The notes beneath the pieces were generated by a model. That model was not told where the DNA came from. It saw nothing but the letters and a program-made list of their open reading frames with translations, and did not search any database. From contig MDYQ01000103.1 in the NCBI GenBank assembly GCA_003024175.1, forward strand, positions 27,562-91,561: a stretch of DNA of 64,000 nt. The letters are read 5' to 3'. The stretch is from Planoprotostelium fungivorum (lineage: Eukaryota; Evosea; Variosea; Cavosteliida; Cavosteliaceae). Below, in pieces: positions 1-12,738 of this stretch. Position 1 is the first letter of the stretch. Every line of letters starts with the position of its first letter. A program made the translations under genes and the position numbers.

Positions 1-28
1 GAATTGCGTTTTATTTTCCATCGAATGA

Positions 29-112
29 CTATAGGATCAAGGCAAACAGCACAAGGAGGAAAACCGCGTTCAGTTGCAGAATCACGCTTGTGTTGGGATG
101 TACATCTGCCAT
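29..112 (-). CDS. Candidate 27-residue membrane micropeptide
   Basis: A short reading frame starts at ATG 112-110 and ends at TAG 31-29. The first ten residues are polar (MADVHPNTSV). The rest is one hydrophobic helix rich in Leu, Val, Phe and Ile, enough to cross a membrane once. An AATAAA signal on the same strand (10-15) lies about 13 bases past the stop, as at other gene ends in this window. I do not recognise the family. Tiny single-helix subunits such as OST4 are similar in size but do not match well. It could instead be the last exon of a longer minus-strand gene, although a usable ATG is present and no obvious 3' splice site precedes it. Confidence 0.35.
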   Translation of the reverse strand: MADVHPNTSVILQLNAVFLLVLFALIL

Positions 113-1729
113 AGCAAAGGACGCACAATACAAGAGCGCTTCGACACTTCATGCTTGTGTAAAATGTTCCCCGGAAGTTGCTTTCTGTTTGTAGCGCTTC
201 TGGAAATAAGATTTCAGAAGTAGATTCACCCTGAGGTGATTCCTCTGATCTCCTCATTGGAGGCCCAAAGCAGAACAAACTGCTTTCCATAGGGGTGATG
301 TTCTGCAATCCCAACAGAAGGGATCAATGGAGCTTTCGGGACATGGGCGACTGGGTGTAGAGGTGCATCTGTATTTGCTGCCTGTAAAGGTAAGTTTCCC
401 ATCCATCAGTGTCCCCTTGAACGTTTTCCTTTAGGAGTGTCGATATAGTGGTGCCTCTATCTTTGTCTCAGTGCCTGTTCAAGAGTATCAAGCATCTGAA
501 TGCCACACACTCAATTTCATTCCCTGTACTTGGCTTGCTACGTACCTTCCTTGTAGAGCCTAGCGTCATAGTGGAACAAAACCTCTTGCACCATGACAAC
601 ACTTCAGAAGAGTCTCTCAGAACGTTCCTACGACCAAAGTTTCTATTCTGAGGTATTGGCGGCCAATCACTGGATTGCTTTGCTGTGTACAAGGATGGAA
701 CAATATCAGGTACCTTTGTATTGGACAATGAGTTCTACTCTATAGAGAGGACTCAAGAGTGAGACTATCCATGCATTCACTTCTGATTCACGCAGTATTC
801 AACATCTCCTTCCTTCCTTGGTCAATAGAGCAGCTCTAGGGTTCCCAATGTTCACCTGAAAGTACTCCCCTACACTTATCAATACGATGCATTTCCCTCT
901 AGTAGCGACAACACTATATATGCATGGAACAAGGAAAGTTGCTCAAGCAAACAAGATAATTTAGACTCCTTCAGGGAATTTCTCAAGAGGAGTTCTCAGG
1001 TGACGTCTCATTTTCATTGACGATAATCCACCAGTATCTCTCCAGATATCTCATTCCTTTGTCTAAATATCTGATGGATTCAATCGAGGTGATTCATCTT
1101 TGTTTCTCTCACTTTGTCGCTTACTCCCCTTCTTTGGGTTGTAACCATCTCTCTCTGCATTCAAAGATGGCTTTTCTCAAGTTTTGAACTTGACTGCACG
1201 CATCGATCACCTGATCGTGTCAATCAGACACCATCATCTTTGGTCGTCTCCGTCAGCCATCATCTGTCATCATGTATCATCAGCATCAGAGGCAGACACC
1301 CACTTGCTTGTAGAATTCTCCTACCTCTGCTCTGAGAGAAACCATCGTTTGCAATGTGCACGTACATGATGAGACAAGCACAGACCAGTCTGATGACCAT
1401 CAGATGTTCGTCATCTCATCACATCGGATGATCGATCATCCGATCAATGTCATCGTGTTCAGTAAATGCTTCAGTCCATGTGCTTTCTATCAATGGAAGT
1501 ACGATTCTTCGTGTTCCGGTGAAACTACCATTGTATCTGATTCTACAATAGCTGAACCACAATTTGTGACCCCGATAGCCGCGTCGAATGAATCACACCA
1601 CATTGTCTCTGGCCTCGTTTAACGTTGGCCCGAATTCATAAGAAAAAAGTCATCTACAGAGCTATTGTTTATCGGGAATATTTTCTAAAAGAAATCGAAA
1701 ATCGAAACGCATTTCTTGGAACTAGGGAG
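113..1729. other. Intergenic region upstream of FANCI
   Basis: No convincing gene was found. Short open frames occur on both strands but lack family resemblance or clear splice structure. The stretch from about 1200 to 1450 is rich in GATCATC/GATGA words and holds a perfect 22-bp palindrome at 1423-1444. The FANCI promoter should lie here. Confidence 0.5.
1423..1444. repeat. Perfect 22-bp palindrome
   Basis: The sequence reads the same on both strands over 22 bases, centred on ATCGAT. It lies about 285 bp upstream of the FANCI start codon. It could be a dimeric protein-binding site or a chance product of the local GATCATC-rich composition. Confidence 0.6.
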
Positions 1730-4700
1730 ATGGAACATGAAGTTCTCTCTGCATTCAACAAGAAGAGTCCTAATCTTCCAAAGATTCTATCTCAGATCAA
1801 GTTCAAAGAAATAAAACAAGTGATTACCAAACGATGCACCGATCGAGATGGAGATCCTACAGAATTTCTGAGGGCTATCTTCGAAGGTAAGTCCTCCTTC
1901 TTCAACCACGAGTCTTCTCTTGAAAGAGGAAAAGGTTCCCCACCAGAGACAGAAGAACCGAGGAGACTGAAGGCGATACGATTTGTTACCGAGTTACTGG
2001 AGACCGGTGTACTGGTAGACAAAAAGGCTACGTCTACCATTGAGTTCATCCTCTCTGAATTGATCTCAATGAGCAGTGACAGCTTGAAGGACATCTCGAA
2101 TAACATCGTCATCACTCTCCGTAGGAACGAACCTCACTACACGGGGAGATCCTTTGAATTACTACCGAAAGCCGTTGGTACCGTGTGTCGTTTAGACGCC
2201 GTCCCCGGTAGTGCCTCCCCATCCGATTTCAGGACAGAGGTGGGAGGATCATCGAGTCGTGATCTGATTCGAGTGATGATGCCAGATCTCGTCTGATCTG
2301 TGCGACACCGAGTGGCCCACTCACATCGCTTGGAAGATAGTACAAGAGCTGCGTGATATCACCTTCAGTGAGAGTGATCTGAAGAGGATCATCGACAAGA
2401 CGAGCAAGTGAGTGTATCAGACGTAGGCGTTCAATTGTTCTGACACGCTAGAGCGAAGAGTCCTCGATAAGGCTTCCATCAGCGACTCCTTACCTCTCAT
2501 CAATAACTTTCTTTTACTCGTGCGACAAGGCCCAAAGGTAAGAGGAGAAGCAGATGAAACTGAATTCACACAGACTGCTGTTTTGACTTCGATCATGAAT
2601 TATATGAATCAAGAGGAGGAGGGAGATAATGTGAATAAGAATCAATACTATGAGATGGAAGGCACGATCATCGCACAGATCAGAGCTTGCGATTACGACG
2701 GAGTGAGATCATTCGATGATGAATAGACTGACATGAATAGTCCATTGCTGACGAGTTTATCAAACTGATGAAGAAGAGTAGAGGCGAAACATGGACACCC
2801 TTTAACCTCGCCGTACTGCTGTCTATCGCAGAAGAAAGGAGATACGGAACGAAAATCTACGACTATTTGAAGCAGAGCATCAGCAATGAATACAAGAACA
2901 AAGTGCACCACAGGTCACCCTGGCTGAGCGGTGAGTGAGTTCTCTATCTCTTCATGACAGACGACAGTGATCACTTCGTTGCAAGAGAAGAATAAATCGA
3001 TAGAGAAGGCACTGATGGAGACGATCCACCACGCCTCGATGGGATGGGAGGGCATCATCCAGTCGATTGTACATTTCGGGATGATCTTGATGGATTCCTT
3101 AGTTCCTAAGTCTCCTCGTGAGTCGATCGATTGACATTGCATTCATCCCATCAGTGGTCTCTCTGGGCGAAAGAATCTTGTTCGAATGCTTCGAACGAGT
3201 TCAATCCGTTCAGAACGAAATCTTATCCACGGTGATCGATCGCATCGTGGACAGCTCTAAAAACGTGTGGTATTACACGGATCTATTGCACCGAATCGCA
3301 ACTTCTTCTCCCACACTCATCATGCACAATTACGAGAAGATCAAGGTGAGTCGTGAGAGGAATCATAAAATTGATGGTGACAGACGATGTTGGACTATTC
3401 ATCCTTCACCTACGTTCCTGATAGCATATTACGAGCACTGAAGCCAGCCATCGCGTTGCTCCCCCAGTTCATGGATCACACGATGATGGTGTTGAACAAA
3501 TGTCTCAACAACAGAGATCTCGACTCTAGATCAGCCACCGTCTCTGGATTCTTGTTCCTATTGCAGGTGATGGACTTGATCTCTCTCTATTCACATCCGA
3601 AAGGTACAAGATAACCAAGGAGATCTTTCCACGAGTTCCGAGATATTAGATGTATTACAGAGATGTCTGGAACAACAGAATGGCATCAGAGAGAGATTGT
3701 ATTACGGTCTCTTTCAAGTTCTAGAGGTGAGACCACTTCACTTAGAAGATACGAACGGATACAGGCGAATCCTTCCATAGAAGATCAAGTGTTCGACATC
3801 TTTCTGTCCCAATTACTGCATTACTATGACCCACAAGAGAGTGCATCACCGTTGAAACTCAGTGAATGCATTCAAGAGATCGAAAACGATGAATGGGAGA
3901 TAACGGAACCTCTCGATCACCTCATCAACGCCATACACTTGTCCATCGTCTGGAAGGACCTTCAAAACAAGGAGAAGGTGAAGAGAAAATACTTTTGAAA
4001 TTCCTGACAGGGCCAGGGGACTAAGGGAGGGAGAGACTCTTCCTTTGAGAGACTGAAGGAATACCTGCACACGTTGATCAAGAGAATGCTGACAGCAGAG
4101 CCCGAGCAATTTGAATTAGACAAATCATCCGATTATACGAAACGTAACGTACAATTATCCAGCGAGGTGAAGAATTGATCTCGAAGAGTGACTGATGGAT
4201 GTAGATATTGACAGGATGCATCGAGGCATTGATCTCTTACATGGTACGAACAGGACATCATGCAGATGGTACACCACAAGGAAGCAATGGAGTGGAGGGA
4301 AGCAACGGACAGATCATATCTGAGGATTGTGTGAAGGGAATGGTCAAACTCTTTGACTTCGCCGTCAGACTGAAGACAGCGGAGAGTGAGAGCATCAAGG
4401 GAGGGAAGAAAGGGAAGGAGAAGAACAAGGGTGGTGAGCTGATGGCTGAGTGGATTTCAGCTGAATGGACGATCAGAAAAGACCAAGAGCACAAAGAGTG
4501 CAGAGAAGGACAAGTGGACCATCTTCAGCTCAGAGACACTGGTCGATCTGTTATCCGTTGCCACCGATAGTTCAATGAAGGAGATGCTTGACGTGAGACA
4601 CGAACGAAGGAATTCCACTCACTCACACAGGCCACGTTCACGTCTCACTTGTTTGGAAGCATCCAAAACCGACTGAAACTATTGCACGTGGAATACGAAC

Positions 4701-6371
4701 AATACACGTCGAACAGCAGGGACAGTGAAGAGAAGGATACGTATTGGTCAGTAGGCACCAACAGTGGATCTCGCAACGTCAGTCACCTCATGCGTATCTT
4801 GAGAGGCTTCTTGGGGAATCTTCTCATCCAGTTCTCATCGGGTGATGATGATGGCAAGCAGGTGTGATTCCATCAAAGACTCATTCACTCAACGACTTCA
4901 GGGTAAGAAATCGACTATCGTGGGGAAAGGAAGGTGCATCGAATTGGTGGTAGATATCGTGAGTAAGAGACCACTGAGAGAGGTGAGACACGAGGAGAGA
5001 GACGTAGCTGAGAAGAGGAGGCGACAGAGATCATCAAGGGAGGATGGGAATCCATTCCAGGGGCGTCGATCACGGTGACGGAAGAATCTCTCACCAGCCG
5101 AGATCCATCCATCTTCGAGACATTTGTCAGTCTGACCAACAGTTTCATCGATGACCTCAAGATGAAAGAGGCTGAAGTGTGCTTCGAGGTGGGTGGACAA
5201 GAGGAGTGGAGAGTGAAGAGAACAGATCATCATGCACTTGTGTACGTTCGTACCACCCGAGCAGGATCACTGGCACTGCTCGTGGTTGTTCGACATGTGC
5301 AAGAGAGAGATCCCTTCTGTCTCGTTGGTCAAGCACATCACTCAACTCTATCTGGACATGTCATCTCAGTGAGTGTGTCTACCATCTACATCTGATCGAT
5401 GCAGCAAACCGAATAAGATAAGGATATCCATAGCAGAGGACATACAGAGGACGGTGGGGCTGGTCGACGAGGAGAATGCAGAGAGTGAGGTGGACATGAA
5501 GATGATCACCAAGGAGAATGTCTCCGTCATCATCCATCTCCTTCTCAACTCCACCGATTCACTCTTGAAATTGATCCATTGGGCCATGAAGAACGTTCGA
5601 AAAGGTAGGGTGACACACAGAGAGGATATGACGACAACAGTTGAGGAGACTGTGGAGCTGGATCAAGTCAGTGGAGTGAGGAGTATCTACGATTCGATCT
5701 ATCGCAGGTTACTCTCCATCATAGAGGTAAGGGTAGGAGAAGGGTGTCACTCATCAGAGCAGGTGATGACAGCACTCACTCGATCGTGTATCGCAGGAAA
5801 CGAGGGAGTACAATTGATGAAAGTGATGATACAGATGTATTCCATCCTCAAGTGAGATGTCTTTCTATTCGGAAGTGAGTACTGATGGACATAGACTGTG
5901 TGTCGATATAGAAGCTTCGAAGAAGAAGGCCTACTCGGAATTATTTCAAACGATGATCGATAACTCCTTTGATATGTCTCAAGCGTCATCTGCATTCAGA
6001 AATTGGGTGGACAATGGAACGACGGATGACTCCACTAAGAACAAATGTGAGATCCTGTGTCTATCGTTTCTGACCTTCACAGCTCTTCTCAAACAACAGC
6101 GAAAGTTGGCACCCTCCTTGGTATTCCAACAGGAAAAGTATGAAGCCACTCTTCTCTCTTCTGACTTGAAAGGGAAACGTCTGCAGAATCTGAGACGGTC
6201 TACGGTCAGAGATTTTAAGGTGATAGAGTGCGTAGAGATTGGAGTGGCTGACACGAACAGTTGAACATCTCACGAGACGATAGTCCAAGAGAGGAAGAGA
6301 GAAAGTTTGGTCAGAAGAGGGCTGCAGAGGAAGAGAAGCCGAATACGAATGGAAGAAAGAAGAAGAAGTAG
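1730..6371 (+). CDS. FANCI: Fanconi anemia group I protein (FANCI)
   Basis: FANCI pairs with FANCD2 in the ID2 clamp that closes on DNA at interstrand crosslinks in the nucleus. Segments matching the animal family occur in the right order: FLRAIFEG, GRSFELLP, YYEMEGTII, LDSRSATVSGFLFLLQ (3519-3566), EITEPLDHLI, QFELDKSSDY (about 4108) and LRRSTVRDFK near the end. A lysine-rich tail precedes TAG at 6369-6371, as in animals. ATG 1730 was chosen because it is in frame just before the first conserved block. The frame is open further upstream, but without an ATG. There are about 17 short introns, and the product is estimated at about 1,250 residues (human 1,328). The lysine that is monoubiquitinated in vertebrates (K523) aligns with Ser (TCA 3531-3533). 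The family call is firm; exact splice sites are not. Confidence 0.93.
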
Positions 6372-6380
6372 ACAGAATCT

Positions 6381-9217
6381 TTATCTTCTCGTCTGACGAA
6401 ACTGTTCGATCTTCCGTCTTGATTTCTCGAGTTCCTGGTCTAAGTGGAACTTTGTCTTCTCTAAATCCTTCAGCACTGTTGCTCGATGGCTGATTCCTTC
6501 TCCCGTGAAGGTCTTTGTACTGTATCCATCTGCATCACCCCGGTGATACTGTTCGATCTCCTCTGGGATATGGATGTGGTCTGTGTGAGGTCAGCCGTAC
6601 ATCTCCTCTGTCACTCACTTGACCATCGCAGCTGTTTTCTCTCTGGCTCAAATGAGCCGGTGCTGGGTCTCTTCATGTTCGTCTTCTTCTCTAGCAGTCT
6701 GAATGATAATTCCAAATCCTCCTTCATCTGCTCCGTCAGGTCCTCCATCATCGCCTGACGATCATCTTGCGTCTGATCTTGTAAAGGAGAGGAAGTATTT
6801 AACGCCGAGTATGATGTAGGATGGTATGTACCAGGTGGGTGCGAGTTGACCGACTTTTTGTGTTTTAAGGAGAGATCCTCTTCTCTAAATGTTTCATCCA
6901 TCTTAAATTGGAATGTTTCTTTGTACGACGGAGCTTCCATCCGATGAGTGGTATAGCTATCGAATGTTCTCTCGCTCTCATTCTGGATGAAGATGAGATA
7001 CATCTCATTCATGTTCAATTACCTTAGTTTGAGTATATTGTGTGTGGAGATGGTTGTATTTCTCTTGTAGTTCGGCCAAAGCTTGTTCGGCGGTTAGTCT
7101 TCGGTTCCTCTCAGTCAGCATATCGTCGTGAGTGTTGCCTAATTTCTTCTGCAGCTTATCTTGCTCCTCCATCGTGTGCGTTCTTTCAGTGGATAAGAAT
7201 TGATTTGCGCTATCCAGTCTGTGCTGTAGCTCCTGTGCGCTGGATATCCTTCTCTCCCTCTCAGCCGCAACCTCTGCGTGGATATTGTCGAGCTTCCTCT
7301 GCAATCGTTCTTGCTCTTCTATCCTCGTCTTCCTTTCGTTCATCAAATCTTGATTTGCAGACTCTAATTTCTGCTGTGATTCTTCAATCTCCCTCTGGAG
7401 ATTCTGTATGATTCAGCCTTCTCTTCATCTCTCGCTTCTCACCCGTATCTCCTCCTCGTGTCTCACTTTTGTTTCTTTCATTTTTAATTCTAGGTCCCGT
7501 TGATTGGATGTCATTGCCTCGTGTTCCTCTTCTAATTTGGTGTGGTCATTTTGAAGTTGATTCAGTTCCTTCTCTGATTGAAGTAAACTCTCTTCCAACT
7601 GTGTGTTTGTTGCAGCCTGCTGTTCCATCACATCTGCACTGGCTGACACTTGTTCCTCCATCTTCTGAAATGTCGCCTGCGTCCTTGAGCTTCTCCTTCC
7701 CTCCTCTCCTCACCTCAAATTCTTTCAGCCTCTTCAGCAACTGTTCGTTCTCCGCCTCCAACTGTCTCGCAATGAATTGTAACTGTTTCGCCGAATGTGG
7801 AGTATCTGGGTGATCGTGAATGGGTGAGCTGTACATTGCGGGCAGGGGTGACTTCTTGGGGCTGTATCGCATAGGTGAAGTGGAGAAGGAGGAATCCAGG
7901 CTCTTTCTGCCTTCTCTTCTGATCCCTTGGGGTGAATGATAATCCACAGGAGACACCGGTCTGTGGATCTGTCCCGGCGACATGTCTGTCAATCGTCAGT
8001 CGTGATATTGTTGCTGGCGGTACCGTATCGAGGAGCCGAGAGGGTTTCACTGAGCCAGATGCGTATGCTCTTATCGCTGGATCCTGACCAAACGTGGAAA
8101 CCCACTGCCTGAAGACACCACACCCATCCGATGTGCCCCGGTAACACTTTGATCAGATTACCATTCTGTCCGAGGTCAGATGATCCCTCTCGTGGAGTGT
8201 CACCTTTGCATTCCATATTCTTATGGTCTTATCGCTAGAGCCAGTCCATATCATACCGCTCGCGTACAGTAGGCATGTGACCCATCCATTGTGCCCGTGG
8301 ATCTGCTTGATCTCTCTGTAGCTCTGTCTCAACGTATCAGCCACACGGGGAGAAGATCGAATATGTTCACTTGAGCATCCCAAGCAATGAACGTCTTATC
8401 AGCAGAGCCAGTCCATACTTGTCGTCCCACTACAATCATACACAAGACTCCTCCTGAATGTCCGTGGATCTCTTGCTCCAGTTCACCACTCTGTCATCGT
8501 CATCGAAGAAAACTCTTCCTCTCACCTCTTCATCCCAAACACGAATAGAAGTATCGTCAGAACCGGACCATATCTTCCCCTGGTAATATCCCAGACATCG
8601 AACCCAATTCGAATGCCCTGATATCACCTTCTTCGATGCTCCCGTCTGTATAGATGAGCGAGGATGAGCGAGATGGATGCCACCTGAGGATCCCAAGCTT
8701 TGATGGTTCGATCGCCAGCACCACTCCAAACGTATTGATCAGTTAAGATCAGCGCATTGATGTTCCCGCTGTGCGCTTGGATGTGCGCTACGCATTTACC
8801 CGTCTGAGCTTGATGAACATTCTGGGTTTGAGACCATTCACCTCTATGTGAACAACAGCAATCGATCCATCACTACTCCCGCACCAGACATTCTGCCCAA
8901 CCCTTAGCATGCAAGTAATCACATCCTCTTCTCTATTCCTCCCAGGAACTTGGTGGCGGCTGATCAGATCTCCAGACTAAATCTTTCGTAAGAGACCAAC
9001 CTCGATTCACTCTTCACCTTTGCGTCTCGTATCAAGATGTTGCCATTATATGATCCAGTCCACACTTGAGCACCCAAATCACTCTGTATAACTTCCATGC
9101 ATTGGACCTTCTGTGCGTCGGAGATGGATCTAACGAATCCACCGACTTCATTAACAGGCTATAGATTGTCAGACAATAAGAGGAGAGGCAATCCGTCACC
9201 CTCTTAGGAGAAGTCAT
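6381..9217 (-). CDS. WD40-repeat protein with C-terminal coiled coil
   Basis: ATG is at 9217-9215 and TAA at 6383-6381. The N-terminal half (about 9215-8000) encodes about seven WD40 repeats, which would form one propeller. Clear units include GHNGWVTCLLYASGMIWTGS followed by SDKTIRIW, GHSNWVRCLGYYQGKIWSGS, and GHIGWVWCL. A Ser/Pro-rich linker follows (SPVDY, SPMRYSPKK). A long charged coiled coil then runs to the end (QRKLDNIHAEVAAERERR, KSRRKIEQFRQTRR). This architecture suits a cytosolic or cytoskeletal scaffold; no specific ortholog is recognised. At least ten short introns are needed. The stop lies only 9 bp from the FANCI stop on the other strand, and the gene is in tandem with the receptor kinase upstream of it. 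Confidence 0.85.
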
Positions 9218-9311
9218 CTCGCCAGCTTGTGATTGGCGGGAAATTTTGAATTTGAGTTTGTAGATAAGGGAATTTCGAATCAACAAATTTATTGCAAATA
9301 CATAAATAGTG

Positions 9312-12300
9312 TTACACTTTCTTGATATCATCTTCGGCCTGGAGTGTGATGGACACACATTCAATGTCATCGACCTCCTTTGCGTTGGGTACTCCTTCGT
9401 TCGATATGGCATCGCAGATGTCTTTGAACGACGGTCTATCCTTGGGTGAGTTCTCCCAGCATCCTGCGAACATGAGAAGACAATTCACGATACCTGACTC
9501 ACCATATGCTAAGCGACTGAGCCACACGAGAGGACAGTCTGTGAAGGTCAAGCGAAGGCCGTTGACGACTTGGAAGGCAGCCTCCACGGCAGTCAAGCCA
9601 GGATGAGGATCGGACACCTCGATCAACTCCCATCTGTGACAGATGAGCATGTGACACAGCAGGGGGGAACTCACATGACGACACCGAAAGAGAAGGAGTC
9701 AGACTTGGTGGAGTACCTGTTCTCCGTGATGGCCTCTGGAGACATCCATTTGAGAGGTCCAACATTATTCGTCGTCGTGGAACCGTCTCCTGCACCGTTC
9801 ACTCGACTCAGCCCAAAGTCGCTGACTTTAGCCTCCATCTTATTCGTCAGGAGGATGTTTCGAAGGGCCAAGTCTCTGTGGATGATCTTCTGCTTGTGGA
9901 GGTGATGCATCCCCTTCGCTATCTCCAACAGCAATCGGACCTTCTCCTTGACCGGTAATTCGTTCTTTCGACTGTAGCTGTACAGACTACCCATTCCACA
10001 GAATTCAGTCACCATGCTGCATTCTGTTAGAAGCTGTGGAGAGGATAGGTAGAGTGTCACCTGAGAGGTTGTGGGGGGAAGGTGGCTGCCATGAAGAGAA
10101 CGACGTTGGGATGTGGTTTCATTCTCTGAAGAACGCTGATCTCTGCCAAGAACTCTTGCATTTGGTTATCGGTCAAAGTCTCCGCCTTGACTTGCTTGAC
10201 GGCCACCAAGTCAGGTCCCCATTCTGCTCTGAATACAACACCGTAGGCTCCTGATCCTACCTCTACGAGGTTTCTCAAGTGTTTGTAGTCCATCTGTCTC
10301 TCCTCAGCATGTCTCTGTCATCAGATCACTCACTCTAGTGCTGACCAGAGCGTCAGGGATGTACTTTTGGAAGGACTTCATTGCGTCTCTCATGGTGATG
10401 AATGATTGATGCAGTCTCTTGGCTTCGAACAAGAAGGGCACGGACATGTCCTCGTTGTCTGTCAGCTGCATCTTGGCTGCCCTCTGCAGTTGTCTGGACA
10501 GCTTTCCAAAAGGTTTTGTGATCCAAAAGGATGCCAGGACACCCACCACCACAGCCACGGCACAGACGATACCGATGATCAGTCCCATCTTCCTGTGGAG
10601 TGTCATTCGTGTGTCCGGGGGGATGCATCACCTGAGGTAGATCTGAAGCTGACGAAGGTATGGATCGGACTCAGCCAGAGTGATGACGATCCAATCGATA
10701 CCACCGTCCTCCGTCTTGTATTCAGAGACCAGGATGAAGTAGTTGACTCCATCAATGTTGTAAACATCACGGGTCTTCATGTTGGAGTTCTTCTGGTAGA
10801 TAGCCCATGCCTCACGGATGTAAGCTTGGCTGCTGTTGTGAGAGTAGATCCTCTCGATGACACTAAGATGGATCAGCACAGATGATAGAATGGACAGATG
10901 TCACCCTGGAGATGTCTGGTTGAATGGGAGATCGTCAGTGGTGGAGGATATGAAAGCTCCGTTACGCTCTGCGATGAAAGCCTTTCCTTGGATCTGTTGA
11001 GAGATCTGTTGAAGACGACCAGCGATCAAGTTGAATTTGACGAATATGGTCACAGAGTACCGGATGTCCTCTCCATCACACGTCAAGAGATATCGGTACA
11101 GGGATCCTTCAATACGCGTCGCATTGATTTGCTGCACATCGTCAGAAGGGCAGAGGTGTCGATGGAAGAACATCAGGAGAGAGGAAGGAATGAGAGCCTC
11201 ACCGTCGGTACGAGAGGAGCCCAGTACTCGAGAGGACGATTGACGCAGTTACCAGCCACACTGGGGTCGTATGGTGCAGGGAAGATATACTGGGCACCCA
11301 GACTGCGTGGGATGAGACTCCAGTGTGGTGAACGATGAACTCACTCTGGCTGGGGGATGGTGTCGTAAGTCTTTGCATCGGGAGGAAGGATGGAGACATA
11401 GATGGTGGGAACTCCAGTGAAGTTGTAGGTATCGTACATATCCACACCCCAGATCTCATTTCCTCCTCCGAATCCCTTTCCATTGGGAAATTTGATCCCG
11501 AAACCAGAGCCCTTGTTGCGGTAGAGCATGGTGTTCAACAGGAAATTGAAGATGGGCTTGTACGCGTAGATGGAGATATTGTTCAGGGGAAGTGGGGCGT
11601 GAGGTGCGATGTAGTTGTCGCTGAACGCACGAACTGATGAGAGTCAGAGAAGAGCGAGTGTGATGAAGAAGGTGTACCTTGAAGGCCCCAGGCAGCGATG
11701 TCATTCATGGTTTGATTAGTCTGGCTGATGAAGGCCTTGCTGATGCTGTCTTGGAGCTCTCCGGTCAATGAATCTACCAATTGATTCTGAGTGACGAAGG
11801 AGAGGACTGTGGTGGAGACAGCTATGACGGCGATGAAGATGAACACAGCGATGATAAACACTACAGGAATGGAGAGGATCTGAGAGAATCTTTCTCCCCA
11901 ACTCATCCTTGGTTCCTCCTGGATGGCGATTAGTCGGTGATACGCGCCCGTATCAAAGATTGCGACCCACATGAAATTGATTAGGAGCATAGAGAAGAGA
12001 GGTTTCACTGCGAGGTTCGTTGTCGGATGAACCTCCCTCGCCCTCACTAGACTCCTGATTGGAAGAGTTGGACACTACGCTCTCTTGGGAATTGACTTTC
12101 GTGGGACGCTTTACGGGAGCGTATACAGTGTTTTCGTCCGTGTTGAGCGCATTGATGATGACCAAGGCCAAAAATCCACCGAAGATGACGAAACTCAAAG
12201 CGTAAAGACCGTAAAGGAGAATCTAAATAAAATTCAGCAGTGACACACTTTTCTCCTCACATGAGATGGGCCTTCAGAGGCGCTGAGATTCTGGGCCACA

Positions 12301-12423
12301 CCATGTTCTTCAACCTTTCGGGCGTTAGATTACCGGGTCCGATGCTCAGCTCACCGATGACTTAGAGGCATCGACTACCAGTACAACGAGAGCTAGAATC
12401 AGACAGCACGTGAGCCTTGGCAT
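9312..12423 (-). CDS. Receptor kinase with Cache-type ectodomain, HAMP-like linker and TK-like kinase
   Basis: The N-terminus (ATG 12423) starts with MPRLTCC and a hydrophobic signal-like stretch. Hydrophobic segments follow at about 12200-12150 and 11880-11800. An extracellular region (about 11800-10640) then has dCache-like features such as DGVNYFILVSEY and DGGIDWIVITLAESD. A transmembrane helix (GLIIGIVCAVAVVVGVLASF, about 10590) leads to a HAMP-like segment and the motif SFQKYIPDAL seen before output domains of amoebal sensors. The kinase domain (10293-9312) has the Gly loop VGSGAYGVVF, AVK lysine, HRDLALRN (9880-9857), DFGLSR and PLKWMSPEA. The last three resemble tyrosine kinases more than typical TKL kinases. 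A very short intron seems needed just after the signal peptide, so the first exon is uncertain. It probably phosphorylates proteins in response to a small extracellular ligand. Confidence 0.85.
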
Positions 12424-12738
12424 GTTTGATAAAATGTGATTTTACCGGTCGAATGTTTGGAATTGCCTCATGAGCTGCCCTGGGCTGAAGAATCTATAGG
12501 CTGGTGTGTTCCTATCGTTCGAAAATGCGCCATTTGAGTGACATGTGCATGGAGATCGGCGGGCCATTTATGACCCACCTTTTGCTTCCGGAAGCCTTAG
12601 GTGTACGAGATAGGGAGCCTATGAAGTCAGGCGATAGGGCCGGCACCACAATCAACCGCATCAAAGGGAGATGGAGACAATGATATTTTCGGAATAACTC
12701 GAGCGGTGGCAATTCTCCACTTTTTCAAGCAACACAGG
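12424..12738. other. Divergent intergenic region (315 bp)
   Basis: This region separates the starts of the receptor kinase (-) and the GMC oxidoreductase (+). It must hold both promoters. I see no TATA box, repeat or convincing ORF in it. Confidence 0.5.

Noticed and set aside
1114-1622. Overlapping plus-strand ORFs upstream of FANCI
   Set aside because: No conserved motif or splice pattern; composition is dominated by GATCATC-type words and frames change without donor/acceptor sites.
10406-10885. 159-codon plus-strand ORF
   Set aside because: It lies antisense to the Cache/HAMP exons of the receptor kinase, has no recognisable motif, and is explained by the codon bias of the real gene.
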